Source: Veronia pacifica
Lineage (GTDB): Bacteria > Pseudomonadota > Gammaproteobacteria > Enterobacterales > Vibrionaceae
Direction of reading: 5' to 3'
Length of the DNA: 37,034 nt
Assembly: GCF_001707825.1 (NCBI RefSeq)
Contig: NZ_LYBM01000051.1
Span: 1 to 37,034 of the forward strand
The notes under the pieces are model-generated. The model made no database searches and was not told the origin of the DNA. It saw nothing but the letters and a program-made list of their open reading frames with translations. A program made the position numbers and the translations under genes. Numbering within the stretch: the stretch's first letter is position 1; every line of letters begins with the position of its first letter. Below, one piece after another: positions 18,352-26,944 of the stretch.

Positions 18352-19184
18352 GCAGGAATGACAGGCTCGCCAATAACAGTAACGCGGTGAAGCCTTCTTG
18401 GTGTGTCGCCATAGTCCGTAACAGCAAAGTGCTGTGTACATCGGTTATCCCAAATAGCGACACTGCCTTTTTGCCATTGAAAGCGCACTTGAAACTCGGG
18501 TTGCCGCGCAACACCGTATAACGTCTTCAACAGAGTTTGACTTTCTTTATCATCAAGCCCATTCACACAACGAGTGAACTGTTCGTTGATGTATAAAGTT
18601 TCAAGCCCGGTTTCGGGGTGTCGTGCAATCATGGGGTGTGTCACCTGACTGATAGATTTTGATTTCTCGGCAACACTGCTTTGACCTTTTTCATCTTTGC
18701 TATCGAATCGGCTCCCCTCAAAGGCATGGAGTCCATGAACCGCTGTCAAGTTCATCACACGCTCTTTGATATCCAGCGGCAATGTATTGAGCACAGCTTC
18801 CATAGACACCCAAATCGTATCCCCACCCTCGTTAGGAATCAGACTTCCGAACAAAATTGAGCATTTTGGAGGCGCAGCCTGCCACGTCATATCCGTATGC
18901 CAGAAGCTCTCACCGGGCGGATTGCCACGCGTCGTTTCTATCACACTAATTTGAGGATAGTTATCGACATGAGGGAAGAAAGGGTGCGGCTCTTCGAGAC
19001 ACCCAAAACGTTGGGCCAAAGCAAGGTGGTGCTCTGGTTCAAGGCATTGATCCCTGAAAAATATTACTTTGTGCTTGAGGAAAGCCTGGTAAATGATATC
19101 GAAATCTGAATCGCTCAGGACATTTAGATCGACGCCCGAAATGTTAGCGCCGATGAAAGGATTGATGGGGACAACGTTAATCAC
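18348..19184 (-). CDS. TauD/TfdA-family Fe(II)/2-oxoglutarate dioxygenase
   Basis: The 278-residue protein has the iron triad HTD (His96, Asp98) in FWHTDMTW and His252 in NRCTQHFAVTDY, with 2OG-binding Arg in RRLHR (263-267). The N-terminal IGANISGVDL is typical of TauD. TauD releases sulfite from taurine; relatives act on other sulfonates, sulfate esters or herbicides, and no tauABC transporter is next to this gene, so the substrate is unsettled. The start codon is GTG, with AGGA eight bases upstream. Confidence 0.9.
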   Translation of the reverse strand: MINVVPINPFIGANISGVDLNVLSDSDFDIIYQAFLKHKVIFFRDQCLEPEHHLALAQRFGCLEEPHPFFPHVDNYPQISVIETTRGNPPGESFWHTDMTWQAAPPKCSILFGSLIPNEGGDTIWVSMEAVLNTLPLDIKERVMNLTAVHGLHAFEGSRFDSKDEKGQSSVAEKSKSISQVTHPMIARHPETGLETLYINEQFTRCVNGLDDKESQTLLKTLYGVARQPEFQVRFQWQKGSVAIWDNRCTQHFAVTDYGDTPRRLHRVTVIGEPVIPA

Positions 19185-19280
19185 ACTTTTTTCCTAATGG
19201 GCAGTATGGAAATCTGAGAGTTACCTTACAAAGTTTTACAGCAGATATGACAGGCTTACTGAACTATTTATTTCAATAAA

Positions 19281-19308
19281 TTTGCCCAGTTTAAAAAAAC
19301 TGGGCAAA
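19281..19308 (-). terminator. 12-bp perfect hairpin, likely terminator of the barrel protein gene
   Basis: TTTGCCCAGTTT (19281-19292) pairs perfectly with AAACTGGGCAAA (19297-19308) around a 4-base loop. It lies about 57 bases beyond the stop of the minus-strand gene at 19365 and is followed there by TTTATT, so it probably ends that transcript and shields tauD-like transcription. Confidence 0.7.
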
Positions 19309-19364
19309 CATTAATACGTTTCTTGGAATGTCGAGTGAACACATTGACGCATTAAGTGACACTG

Positions 19365-20003
19365 TCACAGCGTATATTTGATATTAAATAAAAAATGAAG
19401 TGCCGTGTTAGGCAAGTCCATACTAGCACCATCGCCCAAGTCTAACCTGGTATAAGAATGGGAAACCTTGCCCTCAATACCCACAGAAACACTATCATTC
19501 ACCATAAACTCTCGTTCGAGGCCAAACTGCCCAGTGACGCCTTTAACCTGATAGCCGTCATCCAACTTGAGACCATTAATAATAAGAGTGGGACTGGCGA
19601 CAACAGGCCCGATACCTCCTCTCGCTACCCATTGATTTTTGGCAACAGCATAATTGAGGTAAATAAAATTGACGTCGTTGCTGATTTCAAGGTTATCTAT
19701 GCCTTGGCCCACATCTTTTTCGTTTGCGTGTAGTTTGTTATGAATAAATTCCAGCTCATAAGCAGTAGAACCAGACCACTTACCTGCCTTAATGGCGAAA
19801 TACAATGGTGAAGGCTTGGAGTCAAACGAAACATCATCAAGAACTATGTCTTGCTTGCCGTCTCGCTCAATTTCTATTTTTTCACTTGAATTAATGGCAG
19901 TGCCTAAACCAAAGGATAATTGCCATCCTTCTCTCGTTACGTCGGCCAAAACAGCGGGTGATAATGTAGCGGCTATAACTGCGGTTATTAGTGTTTTTTT
20001 CAT
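19365..20003 (-). CDS. Predicted outer-membrane beta-barrel protein
   Basis: The 212-residue protein has a signal peptide (MKKTLITAVIAATLSPAVLA, cleaved near residue 20) and a mature part of alternating polar/hydrophobic strands ending in an aromatic strand (TALHFLFNIKYTL), as in small outer-membrane barrels. No named family is clear. AGGGG seven bases before the ATG at 20003 fixes the start; a frame extending to 20078 would add 25 residues that hide the signal peptide. It is a single gene. Confidence 0.75.
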   Translation of the reverse strand: MKKTLITAVIAATLSPAVLADVTREGWQLSFGLGTAINSSEKIEIERDGKQDIVLDDVSFDSKPSPLYFAIKAGKWSGSTAYELEFIHNKLHANEKDVGQGIDNLEISNDVNFIYLNYAVAKNQWVARGGIGPVVASPTLIINGLKLDDGYQVKGVTGQFGLEREFMVNDSVSVGIEGKVSHSYTRLDLGDGASMDLPNTALHFLFNIKYTL

Positions 20004-20471
20004 AGCTAACCCCTGAGCCCAATGGCTTAAAAATATCAAACAGACAACAATTGACGGAGTAACTCTGTGTATTGCCATCCCAGAAAACTAGACGTTTCAT
20101 CAATTAACACTAGTGGATGCAACTCTCGCTCGCCAGATACCTGGATGTTTATTTGCGTCGTCAAGTCATCAATCTGATCAAGCACATGTTTGCAGGTGTA
20201 AGCACATTCTCATCAAGTAGAAAACGGGCTTGAAGACTCAGTTTTTCCGTATTTTACGCTCTGCTGATTATTCTTGCTCTCATAGTTTGTTAGACAGTCA
20301 AAGCATCTTTTTCTGATGCTTTAATCATTTACACTGCCACTATCTCCCTAAAACGTGTGTGATGCTTGCCGCATATCTATGTCATTTCTATAAATTTTAA
20401 ACTGTGTACTTTTCCGTTTTGAATCTGGCTGATACCCTAATGGTAACAAGAATCATTATCGGTAACATTGT
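20004..20471. other. Divergent regulatory region with orphan hairpin
   Basis: No gene is visible. AAAGCATC (20300-20307) pairs with GATGCTTT (20315-20322) around a T-rich loop and is followed by AATCATTT on the plus strand. It could end a short plus-strand transcript, such as a small RNA, beginning in 20100-20250; no promoter could be assigned. The Fur-type box before the next gene is listed separately. Confidence 0.4.
20442..20460 (+). promoter_or_regulatory. Fur-type iron box
   Basis: GGTAACAAGAATCATTATC matches 15 of 19 positions of the Fur consensus GATAATGATAATCATTATC. It ends 11 bases before the start of the siderophore-interacting protein gene, the expected type of target, so iron repression is likely. 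Confidence 0.75.
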
Positions 20472-21263
20472 ATGTCATTACCAGAACCCAAGCTCCTAAC
20501 TGTCGTAAACGCTCATTCTGTCACCCCAAACATGCAGCGCATTACCCTTAAAGGTGAAGCGATACACGATTTTCCTGAAGAATGTGAGGGTGGATATATT
20601 AAGTTCCTGTTTAACCATCAGGGCGGCACCGATTTAGATGGCTATTCGTATGAAAATCGACCTGTAATGAGGACGTATACCATTCGCCGCCATGATGCCG
20701 TTCAAGGTGAAATTGATATCGATTTTGTCCATCACGACACGACAGATGAAAGCTGCGGTTTTGCTTCACGCTGGTCAAAACACGCAAGTATTGGCGCTCA
20801 CATCAACATACTCGGTCCAGGGCTGCTACAAGATCTGAACCCCAGTGCCGATGCGTTTTTCCTGGCGGCTGATATGACAGCCCTGCCCGCATTATCTGCG
20901 AAAATTAAACGTTTGCCAGAAAACGCTCAGGGCTATGCTGTGATTAAGGTGAAAGACGAGGAAGATCAGCAGACACTGGAGCATCCAGCCGGTGTTAAAG
21001 TGATATGGCTGAAAGGTACTGAGTCACTGCCGTCGAGCGTTCGTGCATTGGAATGGCCGGCAGGTAAAGTGTCAGTTTGGTGCGCTTGTGAGTTTGACGA
21101 CATGCGCGTATTGAGGTCTTACTTCCGAAATGAGAAAGATGTAGACAGGGAAAACATCTATATCAGTAGCTACTGGAAAGAAGGCGTTACTGAAGATGGC
21201 CACAAAGTCATCAAACGACAGGATGTCGCTGAGCAGGAACAATCGAGTAAAACAACCGCTTAG
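20472..21263 (+). CDS. Siderophore-interacting protein (ViuB-like FAD ferric reductase)
   Basis: The 263-residue protein has the SIP-family layout. An FAD-binding barrel (about 8-125) carries RTYTIRR at 67-73 and the FASRWSKHASIG element before NILGPG. A C-terminal NAD(P)H-binding-like domain has FFLAADMTALPALSAKI near 136-152 and VWCACEFDDMRVLRSYFR later. Such proteins release iron from imported ferric siderophores in the cytoplasm by reduction. No siderophore transport or synthesis gene is nearby. The ATG has no clear Shine-Dalgarno sequence, and the Fur box almost touches it. Confidence 0.9.
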   Translation: MSLPEPKLLTVVNAHSVTPNMQRITLKGEAIHDFPEECEGGYIKFLFNHQGGTDLDGYSYENRPVMRTYTIRRHDAVQGEIDIDFVHHDTTDESCGFASRWSKHASIGAHINILGPGLLQDLNPSADAFFLAADMTALPALSAKIKRLPENAQGYAVIKVKDEEDQQTLEHPAGVKVIWLKGTESLPSSVRALEWPAGKVSVWCACEFDDMRVLRSYFRNEKDVDRENIYISSYWKEGVTEDGHKVIKRQDVAEQEQSSKTTA

Positions 21264-21278
21264 AATAACAAGTCACTG

Positions 21279-21315
21279 GCCTGCCAATTTCCCATAACAT
21301 CGGCAGGCTTCATTT
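21279..21315 (+). terminator. Weak terminator-like hairpin after the siderophore gene
   Basis: GCCTGCC (21279-21285) pairs with GGCAGGC (21302-21308) around a 16-base loop, followed by TTCATTTATT. The loop is long, so confidence is moderate. Confidence 0.5.
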
Positions 21316-21340
21316 ATTCCCTAAATACTCTCGTCGACCT

Positions 21341-21814
21341 CTAAGTATTCCCAGATAATACCCTGCGCATAGTCAGTAATGTAATATCCTCATTCAGCAG
21401 CTGCGTCGACGCTTTTTCAAACCCACACTTCTGATAAAGACGGATAGCAGGAATATTTTTCAACGCCGTCGTCACTGATGTGGTGATATTGTCTTTACAT
21501 ACAAAAGAAACCAATGAAGTGCCAACACTTTTGCCAAATTGAGTGGGTTCGACGACCAAACGGTTAATATTAATAACGGTTTCATCCTCTTCTTCCATCG
21601 GCTCAATCTCAACAATGCCAACCAGTTTATGCATCAAGAACGCGCCAAAGAAGGTGCTTTTACTGCCGACAATATCTTCCACTTTCTCTGCCAGTGGCGG
21701 GAAAAATGTAACCCCAATAATATCGGCTTCGACTCGATATGAAGCCAACGAGAGAGATAACATATCTTTGGCAACAGAGAGAGAGCGGTGATCTAGCTTT
21801 TGTATTTTAAGCAT
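21341..21814 (-). CDS. GNAT-family N-acetyltransferase
   Basis: The 157-residue protein fits the GNAT fold: beta-strand region FFGAFLMHKLVGIVEIEP near 55-72, strand 4 INRLVVEP followed by the acetyl-CoA loop QFGKSVGTSLVSFV near 92-105, and the late AIRLYQKCGFEK motif near 122-133. No substrate can be assigned. It follows the minus-strand lipoprotein gene by about 150 bases without a clear terminator. Confidence 0.82.
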   Translation of the reverse strand: MLKIQKLDHRSLSVAKDMLSLSLASYRVEADIIGVTFFPPLAEKVEDIVGSKSTFFGAFLMHKLVGIVEIEPMEEEDETVININRLVVEPTQFGKSVGTSLVSFVCKDNITTSVTTALKNIPAIRLYQKCGFEKASTQLLNEDITLLTMRRVLSGNT

Positions 21815-21962
21815 TGTCGTTCAATAGTTTTTGGCAATAAACCATCAAACTTATCGTAATGAGTACAAGAATGCTCGGCGCCAGAAACATTCTTCGAACG
21901 GCCTCACTTAAGATTCTTTCTCTACTCTTTTTTTGCTCATTATGACGATTCAACGCGAGTAA

Positions 21963-23006
21963 TTAATACCACCAAGCATCATTATCAGGTGTTTTTCCAA
22001 TCTCAAATCTCTCACCAATCTTTGGTATAGCAACAGCCACACCTTTCTCCCTTCCAAGCTGTAGTGCTTTTATGAGTGGCTCATTCCAATCGTGGACAGA
22101 TAGGTCAAAGGTACAGTTATGGACAGGCATCATGACCTTACCTCTTACATCAATATGTGCGGCTACGCTTTGCTCAGGAAACATGTGAACAAAAGGCCAA
22201 TGGATATTGTAAGCACCCGTTTCTATCAGTGTTAGGTCGAACGGCCCATACTTTCGTCCAATTTTTTTGAACCCAGTGAAGTAACCCGAATCACCACTAA
22301 AAAAGATACGTGCTGACTTCGCCAAAACAGCCCAACCTCCCCATAGCGTGCTGTCCCTGTCCAACACGCCTCGACCAGAAAAATGCTGGGCTGGCGTAAA
22401 CACAAAGTTGATATTGCCGACATTGACTGACTTCCACCATTCAAGCTCAATGATTTTTTCAGGCCGGACCCCCCAATCAACCAGATAAGGTTTAATTTTG
22501 AGCGGCACCAAGAAAACATTGGTCTTTTCAGCGAGGGCGGCAATAGAGGACTCATCAAGATGATCATAGTGATCATGACTGATCACCACGACATCAACAG
22601 TGGGTAATTCAGCAATAGTGATGGGGACAGGGTGAAATCGTTTGGGACCCGCAATCTGTGTGGGGGATGCTCGCTCACTAAACATAGGATCGGTCAGAAT
22701 CAACTTACCCTCTATCTTCATCAAAACCGTAGAATGCCCCAGCCGATATACGACATTCTTAGTTTCATCAACGAGTTGATCCGGAGTAATTTTATCGATA
22801 GGTATTGGCTCAACGGGCGAAGCCAGTGGTCGTTTTGCAAATAGGTACTCATTAGCGACTGACAACAATGAATTGATATCTGGTCTTTCAATAAGCTCAC
22901 TATTCGTGTACGTCTCAGGATATTGTCTTTCCACCGTGCTCGTGTTTCCACAGCCACTCAAAGCGATGAAGAATATCGACAGCCAAAATCTAAAATACCT
23001 TTTCAT
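21963..23006 (-). CDS. Metallo-beta-lactamase-fold lipoprotein (NAPE-PLD/UlaG-like)
   Basis: The 347-residue protein begins with a lipoprotein signal (lipobox LSGC, Cys19). The hydrolase domain has LGHSTVLMKI near 89-98, the metal motif HDHYDH at 144-149, FSGDSGYFTGF with the bridging Asp, and a final MPVHNCTFDL His. This pattern is that of the MBL group with NAPE-hydrolysing phospholipase D and RomA-like proteins, suggesting phosphodiester or lipid hydrolysis at the cell envelope. The substrate is not determinable. Its downstream neighbour on the same strand is a GNAT gene. Confidence 0.88.
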   Translation of the reverse strand: MKRYFRFWLSIFFIALSGCGNTSTVERQYPETYTNSELIERPDINSLLSVANEYLFAKRPLASPVEPIPIDKITPDQLVDETKNVVYRLGHSTVLMKIEGKLILTDPMFSERASPTQIAGPKRFHPVPITIAELPTVDVVVISHDHYDHLDESSIAALAEKTNVFLVPLKIKPYLVDWGVRPEKIIELEWWKSVNVGNINFVFTPAQHFSGRGVLDRDSTLWGGWAVLAKSARIFFSGDSGYFTGFKKIGRKYGPFDLTLIETGAYNIHWPFVHMFPEQSVAAHIDVRGKVMMPVHNCTFDLSVHDWNEPLIKALQLGREKGVAVAIPKIGERFEIGKTPDNDAWWY

Positions 23007-23380
23007 CCTACTGCCCTATTCCTTTTTTAGCAGCACATCATGGTGAAAAGCAGAATAACGCAACGTTTGGGTTAAAGAAAAAAGCAGATAGCTTAAATAC
23101 ATAAAGTGGGAGTTTAGAGGGGTAATGCTTTGTCAATTAGGCAAGGTGTGACCAGAAACCTTTAAGCACTCATATTGATAATATCTTGCAGGCTCATGTG
23201 AAAGGCTCTGGGTTAAAAAGACTCTGGGTGGGACGACTCTGGGTGAAAAGGAGCTTAGCAAAGAGGCTATCACCGAAAAGGCACCTGGCAAAAAACCGAC
23301 TAGTAAAGAAAGAGTCCTGCAAAGCAAGACTCTCTATGTTGTGACTGTTGCTGTTCAATATCGGGGAGCAAAAATGGCTG
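23007..23380. repeat. Intergenic region with degenerate ~16-nt periodic repeats
   Basis: From 23204 to about 23335 the plus strand carries units resembling GACTCTGGGTGAAAAG, clearest in three copies at 23204-23219, 23220-23234 and 23235-23250, then more decayed purine-rich units. The plus-strand frame is open through them and would give a Lys/Arg-rich peptide (repeated RLWV) but has no convincing start. No gene is called. Confidence 0.45.
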
Positions 23381-23857
23381 TCAGAATTGATATCCCATAT
23401 TGAGAGTCAGTGCTTCTTTAACTTCGCCTTCATCCTCTGAGAAGATGATGGAACCACCAAATTTAACGCTTTGCTTGTTAATGCCGTCTACGAAGTAAAC
23501 GTATTGCGGAGCAACATAGCCCTGCCACTCATTTTTGTCATCAAGCGTATTGTAGGTTGTGCCAACGTGGACGCCGACAGCATGCTTATTATCATCTGCA
23601 AAAAAGAGCGATGTACTCAAATATCCTGCTCCAACACCACAATCAGTGCTGATATCGTTATTACTATGTTGAACCAGTGCAAGGCACCCTGCCGAACCAT
23701 ACATTAATGACTCTTGGCTATTGATGCCATAATATCCACCAATTCCGTTGTAATTGGACCCCATCCCTAATCCAATTTTATGCTCGGATGCCGCTACACT
23801 GCTGGAAAATGCTGCGAACCCAGCTAAGAGAGACAGCATAATAGCTGAACGTTTCAT
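23381..23857 (-). CDS. Small predicted outer-membrane or periplasmic beta protein
   Basis: The 158-residue protein has a signal peptide (cleavage near VAA-SEH, about residue 23). Its mature part is rich in glycine and aromatic residues, with alternating strands ending in LTLNMGYQF; a C-terminal Phe is typical of outer-membrane barrels recognised by Bam. About 135 mature residues suit an eight-stranded barrel. Two cysteines (AGCLAL and STDCGVG) could form a disulfide. AAGGA lies six bases before the ATG. No named family is recognised. Confidence 0.7.
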   Translation of the reverse strand: MKRSAIMLSLLAGFAAFSSSVAASEHKIGLGMGSNYNGIGGYYGINSQESLMYGSAGCLALVQHSNNDISTDCGVGAGYLSTSLFFADDNKHAVGVHVGTTYNTLDDKNEWQGYVAPQYVYFVDGINKQSVKFGGSIIFSEDEGEVKEALTLNMGYQF

Positions 23858-24126
23858 GAAAGATCCTTAAAAGCTGTTAACGATGAATTCAAAAAAGTGG
23901 GAGGCTGTATAGTTACTTTTTTAGCGCAACAGCCTGTTCTAGATATACTAAGGTGCCTGATTGCATATAGCTTTAATCAGGTAAAAGGCGGAAATGAATT
24001 TTGAACCCACTTCAAATGTTTTATCTTCTGGTCCTTCATAAACGGCATAACAAAGAACTATAGATGTAATAACGACTGCTAATTAAATCAGCATTACGCC
24101 ATTACACCCAATCGAAAGCGCAAACC

Positions 24127-24609
24127 TCAAGGTCGTTTTATCTGATACAACGCACCGTGTTCGTAGTCATTACTTGCCGCTTTGTACTTCTTCCACCCCA
24201 AATATTGCGCAATCTTTTGACTGGATACATTGCTATCGGCAATAAACACCTTCACTTGATCGAAGTCAGTAGATGCCGCGAGTTCTGATACAGCAAGTTG
24301 ACACATTTTCTTAGCGAAACCTTTGCCCCAAAATTTACGACGCAGAAAGTATCCAAAATCATCGACACCATCGATTTCTGTTACCCCACAAAAACCAACA
24401 AGTTCTCCAGAAACAGGTAATCTAAATGCGAAACGCTTTTGTTGGGTAAATTCGTGCTCAAACCATGCTTGCGCTTCAGCGTCTGACAATGGCCTTCTAG
24501 GACCGAGATATTTCATCACTTCAACGTGTTGAAGCAGGTCGAAAGTAGCGTCGCGATCAGTTATCGCGATACGAGATAGTCTGATATTTTCAGTCAATTT
24601 AACTGCCAC
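24127..24609 (-). CDS. GNAT-family N-acetyltransferase, RimJ/RimL-like
   Basis: The 160-residue protein fits Acetyltransf_3-type GNATs: IRLSRIAITDRDATFDLL at the start, YLGPRRPLSDAEAQAWFEH near 35-53, acetyl-CoA loop FWGKGFAKKMCQLAV near 93-107, and NVSSQKIAQYLGWKKYKAA near 125-143. The start is uncertain: GTG at 24609 sits almost on the GGGAG, whereas a TTG four codons later has better spacing. It begins six bases after the stop of another GNAT gene, forming a two-gene unit. Confidence 0.85.
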   Translation of the reverse strand: MAVKLTENIRLSRIAITDRDATFDLLQHVEVMKYLGPRRPLSDAEAQAWFEHEFTQQKRFAFRLPVSGELVGFCGVTEIDGVDDFGYFLRRKFWGKGFAKKMCQLAVSELAASTDFDQVKVFIADSNVSSQKIAQYLGWKKYKAASNDYEHGALYQIKRP

Positions 24610-24615
24610 TCCCTA

Positions 24616-25035
24616 TTAGTCAGTGAGAGAAAAATGATGGCTGGCGATCTTAAATCCTTCACGTAAATAAAACTTATGCGCGGAAAATCTCTGTACACCC
24701 GAGTCAAGATGGATTTGCTGACAACCTGTCGCAGTAGCATACTCCTTAAACCATTTCATTAGGCAGGCGCCAACCCCATGAGAGCGGCTAGACGTATTTG
24801 TCACCAAGTCATCGATATAAATATGTTTTCCCCAAGCGAGCTTCTCGCCAATAACAAAGCCAGCGACGCCCAGAATATCTTCGCCTGATTTTACGTAGAC
24901 AATCTGATAACCATTTTCCTGTTGTTTTTCTATTTGCTGGGCCAGAGAAAAGTAATCGTAAGAGGTTCGAAGTTGAAGCATCACGTTAAGCACTGCCTCA
25001 TAGTCTGCATCTTTGGTGAGTAATTTAACGTCCAT
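24616..25035 (-). CDS. GNAT-family N-acetyltransferase
   Basis: The 139-residue protein is a compact GNAT: YVKSGEDILGVAGFVIGE near 49-66, strand IYIDDLVTN near 72-80, acetyl-CoA loop SRSHGVGACLMKWF near 83-96, and HLDSGVQRFSAHKFYLREGFK near 109-129. It is first in a tandem pair with the RimL-like gene. The ATG has no good Shine-Dalgarno sequence. Tandem unrelated GNATs suggest a shared detoxification or modification role, which is only a guess. Confidence 0.85.
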   Translation of the reverse strand: MDVKLLTKDADYEAVLNVMLQLRTSYDYFSLAQQIEKQQENGYQIVYVKSGEDILGVAGFVIGEKLAWGKHIYIDDLVTNTSSRSHGVGACLMKWFKEYATATGCQQIHLDSGVQRFSAHKFYLREGFKIASHHFSLTD

Positions 25036-25389
25036 TAATTATCATTAACCCCTATGTTTTGCTTTGAAAAAGTATCCGCTTATAGCAGTAAGAAAACCGT
25101 CAGAGAGAATATCGCTCAGAGCCAACTTTATGAATAAGAATGAAAAGATAGTTCACCGAAATTGTATTGAAGAAGAATTGTATGGCAGAAGATTAGCGAG
25201 GATGTAGGAAATTTTTGGATGAGATGAATCTTTTGCGAACAAACACAAATGAAAAGTTTGTTCTTATTTTTGGAGAACCCTTTAAGAATATATCACTTTC
25301 ATGTTATCGCTCAGCGATCTTGAATAAGTGATAAGCAACAACCGTTATTTCTCAGTAAAAAAGACTGAACCTGACAATATTGAGAGCGA
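25036..25389. other. Intergenic, no feature seen
   Basis: These 354 bases contain no convincing gene, hairpin or repeat. They must hold the promoter of the tandem GNAT genes and the 3' end of the amidohydrolase transcript. Confidence 0.5.
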
Positions 25390-26355
25390 TCAGCGGATAT
25401 CTTTCCTGAGCTGTCGCTGATAATACGACTTGCCACAGGCATTTTGATGCCACCAGAATAGTTTGTGTAAAAGCGTTAGATCGGCAAACCAAAAGTCTTC
25501 TGGCCTAAAGTTTAGAGTTGGAGCGACAGAACCCAATGCTATCTCTGCCATTACTATACCGGGGCCTTCACTACACTCTCTTTTAGCAATCACCTCTCCA
25601 AAAGCATTGACAACCTGCGTTGCACCGACAAATTCAGACTGATAATTCACAGCCACTGTAGAGCCCGGCACACAAAGGCACTTGCCACTGAATTGACCAC
25701 AATGAGAAGCATGAATCACCGGCGCGCCTATGGCTTTAGCTAAACGAGATGGAGACTCCGATGACAGGCGTTGGTTAATTTTACTGATTCCCGCCAAAGC
25801 GACGCTTACTAGAGGCCAGTTATTTGGGATATTCCACCAATGAGTGCCTGTCATAGCCAGCCCTATTTTTCCTTTCAGGCGCGATAATGTCTGTGAACGA
25901 ATCAACTCCCAACATACGGCAGCACCCACACCACCCAGTGCAGTACTCATAACTCCCTCATCACTGCCCCCCTCATAAAAGCAGTTCTCCCACATTGTCG
26001 GTAAATCTTTATCGTGAAAATGCACCGTTCCATCTGGTTCTACAAAGTAATACCGGTTATAGACTGACGAGCCAGTACGAATAAGTGCAGAGCCGCCAAT
26101 ATACCCACTATTTTCTGTTGCCAAGGTTTTGAGTAAATGCAGTGCGCTATTATTTTTGTCGCTTATGGTGAGGTCTGGTGTGTCATCAGCCAAAAAGACA
26201 GGAGAACTGAAGAATTCGGGTAAAGCTACAATTTTCGCGCCAAGCACAAAAGCTTCAGTAGCCATGTCCCTCGCCTGCGCCAAATTGTAATCAAGATCGC
26301 CTAGCTTTCCTTCCATCTGAACAGCAGCAGCAATCAATGTCTCTTCCTTGCACAT
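25390..26355 (-). CDS. Carbon-nitrogen hydrolase (nitrilase superfamily)
   Basis: The 321-residue protein has the full catalytic triad of the superfamily: Glu47 in ALPEFF, Lys116 in FHDKDLPTMWEN and Cys148 in AAVCWELIRSQT. These enzymes split amide or nitrile C-N bonds through a thioester. NRYYFVEPDGTV before the Lys is the usual strand pair. The C-terminus (LLHKLFWWHQNACGKSYYQRQ) looks lineage specific. The natural substrate cannot be read from the sequence. It is a single gene. Confidence 0.88.
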   Translation of the reverse strand: MCKEETLIAAAVQMEGKLGDLDYNLAQARDMATEAFVLGAKIVALPEFFSSPVFLADDTPDLTISDKNNSALHLLKTLATENSGYIGGSALIRTGSSVYNRYYFVEPDGTVHFHDKDLPTMWENCFYEGGSDEGVMSTALGGVGAAVCWELIRSQTLSRLKGKIGLAMTGTHWWNIPNNWPLVSVALAGISKINQRLSSESPSRLAKAIGAPVIHASHCGQFSGKCLCVPGSTVAVNYQSEFVGATQVVNAFGEVIAKRECSEGPGIVMAEIALGSVAPTLNFRPEDFWFADLTLLHKLFWWHQNACGKSYYQRQLRKDIR

Positions 26356-26746
26356 CGTGTATCTCCGTTTCCCATAGAGCGAACCGCGAGTCTCATGCCA
26401 TTACTAAGAAAAATCGACAATAAGATGAGTACAGTAGATGTTACATGTATTTCGATGTTCCGGGCGTTTCATCACCTCCCGACTGCCCGACAGTTCCACA
26501 TTTGATAATCTGACGTCAGACATTTTCAAAATAGAAACGCCATACATTGCACACCGTTTTTCACACCACTTTGTACGTTGCCTCGTTCATTATTCGCCGT
26601 AGAATCCAAAAAAATATTGCTGTGATAGAAATGAAAATCACATTTTTGACCAGCTATTGACACTCGCAGCATCATTCTCTTCGTATAGTATTTTTAATTA
26701 ATCATAACGATCTGACTCACTGAGTGCGTCATTAGGCAGACTGGCA
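26356..26746. other. Divergent promoter region, no gene seen
   Basis: These 391 bases separate the divergent amidohydrolase and CPXCG genes. TCTGACGTCAGA (26509-26520) is a perfect 12-bp palindrome, but such palindromes are expected several times by chance in a window this size. TTGACA (26657) and TATAGT (26684) are 21 bases apart, too far for a standard promoter. Confidence 0.4.
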
Positions 26747-26944
26747 ATGAATGAATTAACAGAGAGATCCATCGGGTGCCCTTATTGTGGGGAGGTGATT
26801 GAAGTATTAATCGACTCCACCGATATTGATCAGCAGTACATTGAAGATTGTCAGGTGTGTTGCAAACCTATTGTGTTTAAAATTTATGGCAGTTTCGATG
26901 GTAACGTTGATGTACATGTTTTTAGTGAAGACGAAGCATACTAG
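26747..26944 (+). CDS. CPXCG-motif cysteine-rich small protein
   Basis: The 65-residue protein has a zinc-ribbon-like pair, CPYCGE at 11-16 and CQVCCKP near 37-43, then FKIYGSFDGNVDVHVFSEDEAY. This is the pattern of the conserved gammaproteobacterial Cys_rich_CPXG family, of unknown function and presumed zinc binding. It appears to be a single gene. Confidence 0.88.
   Translation: MNELTERSIGCPYCGEVIEVLIDSTDIDQQYIEDCQVCCKPIVFKIYGSFDGNVDVHVFSEDEAY

Noticed and set aside
23133-23327. 64-codon minus-strand frame
   Set aside because: It is the complement of the degenerate repeat region and has no ribosome site.
26509-26520. TCTGACGTCAGA as an operator
   Set aside because: Same chance argument; no second site or regulator gene nearby.
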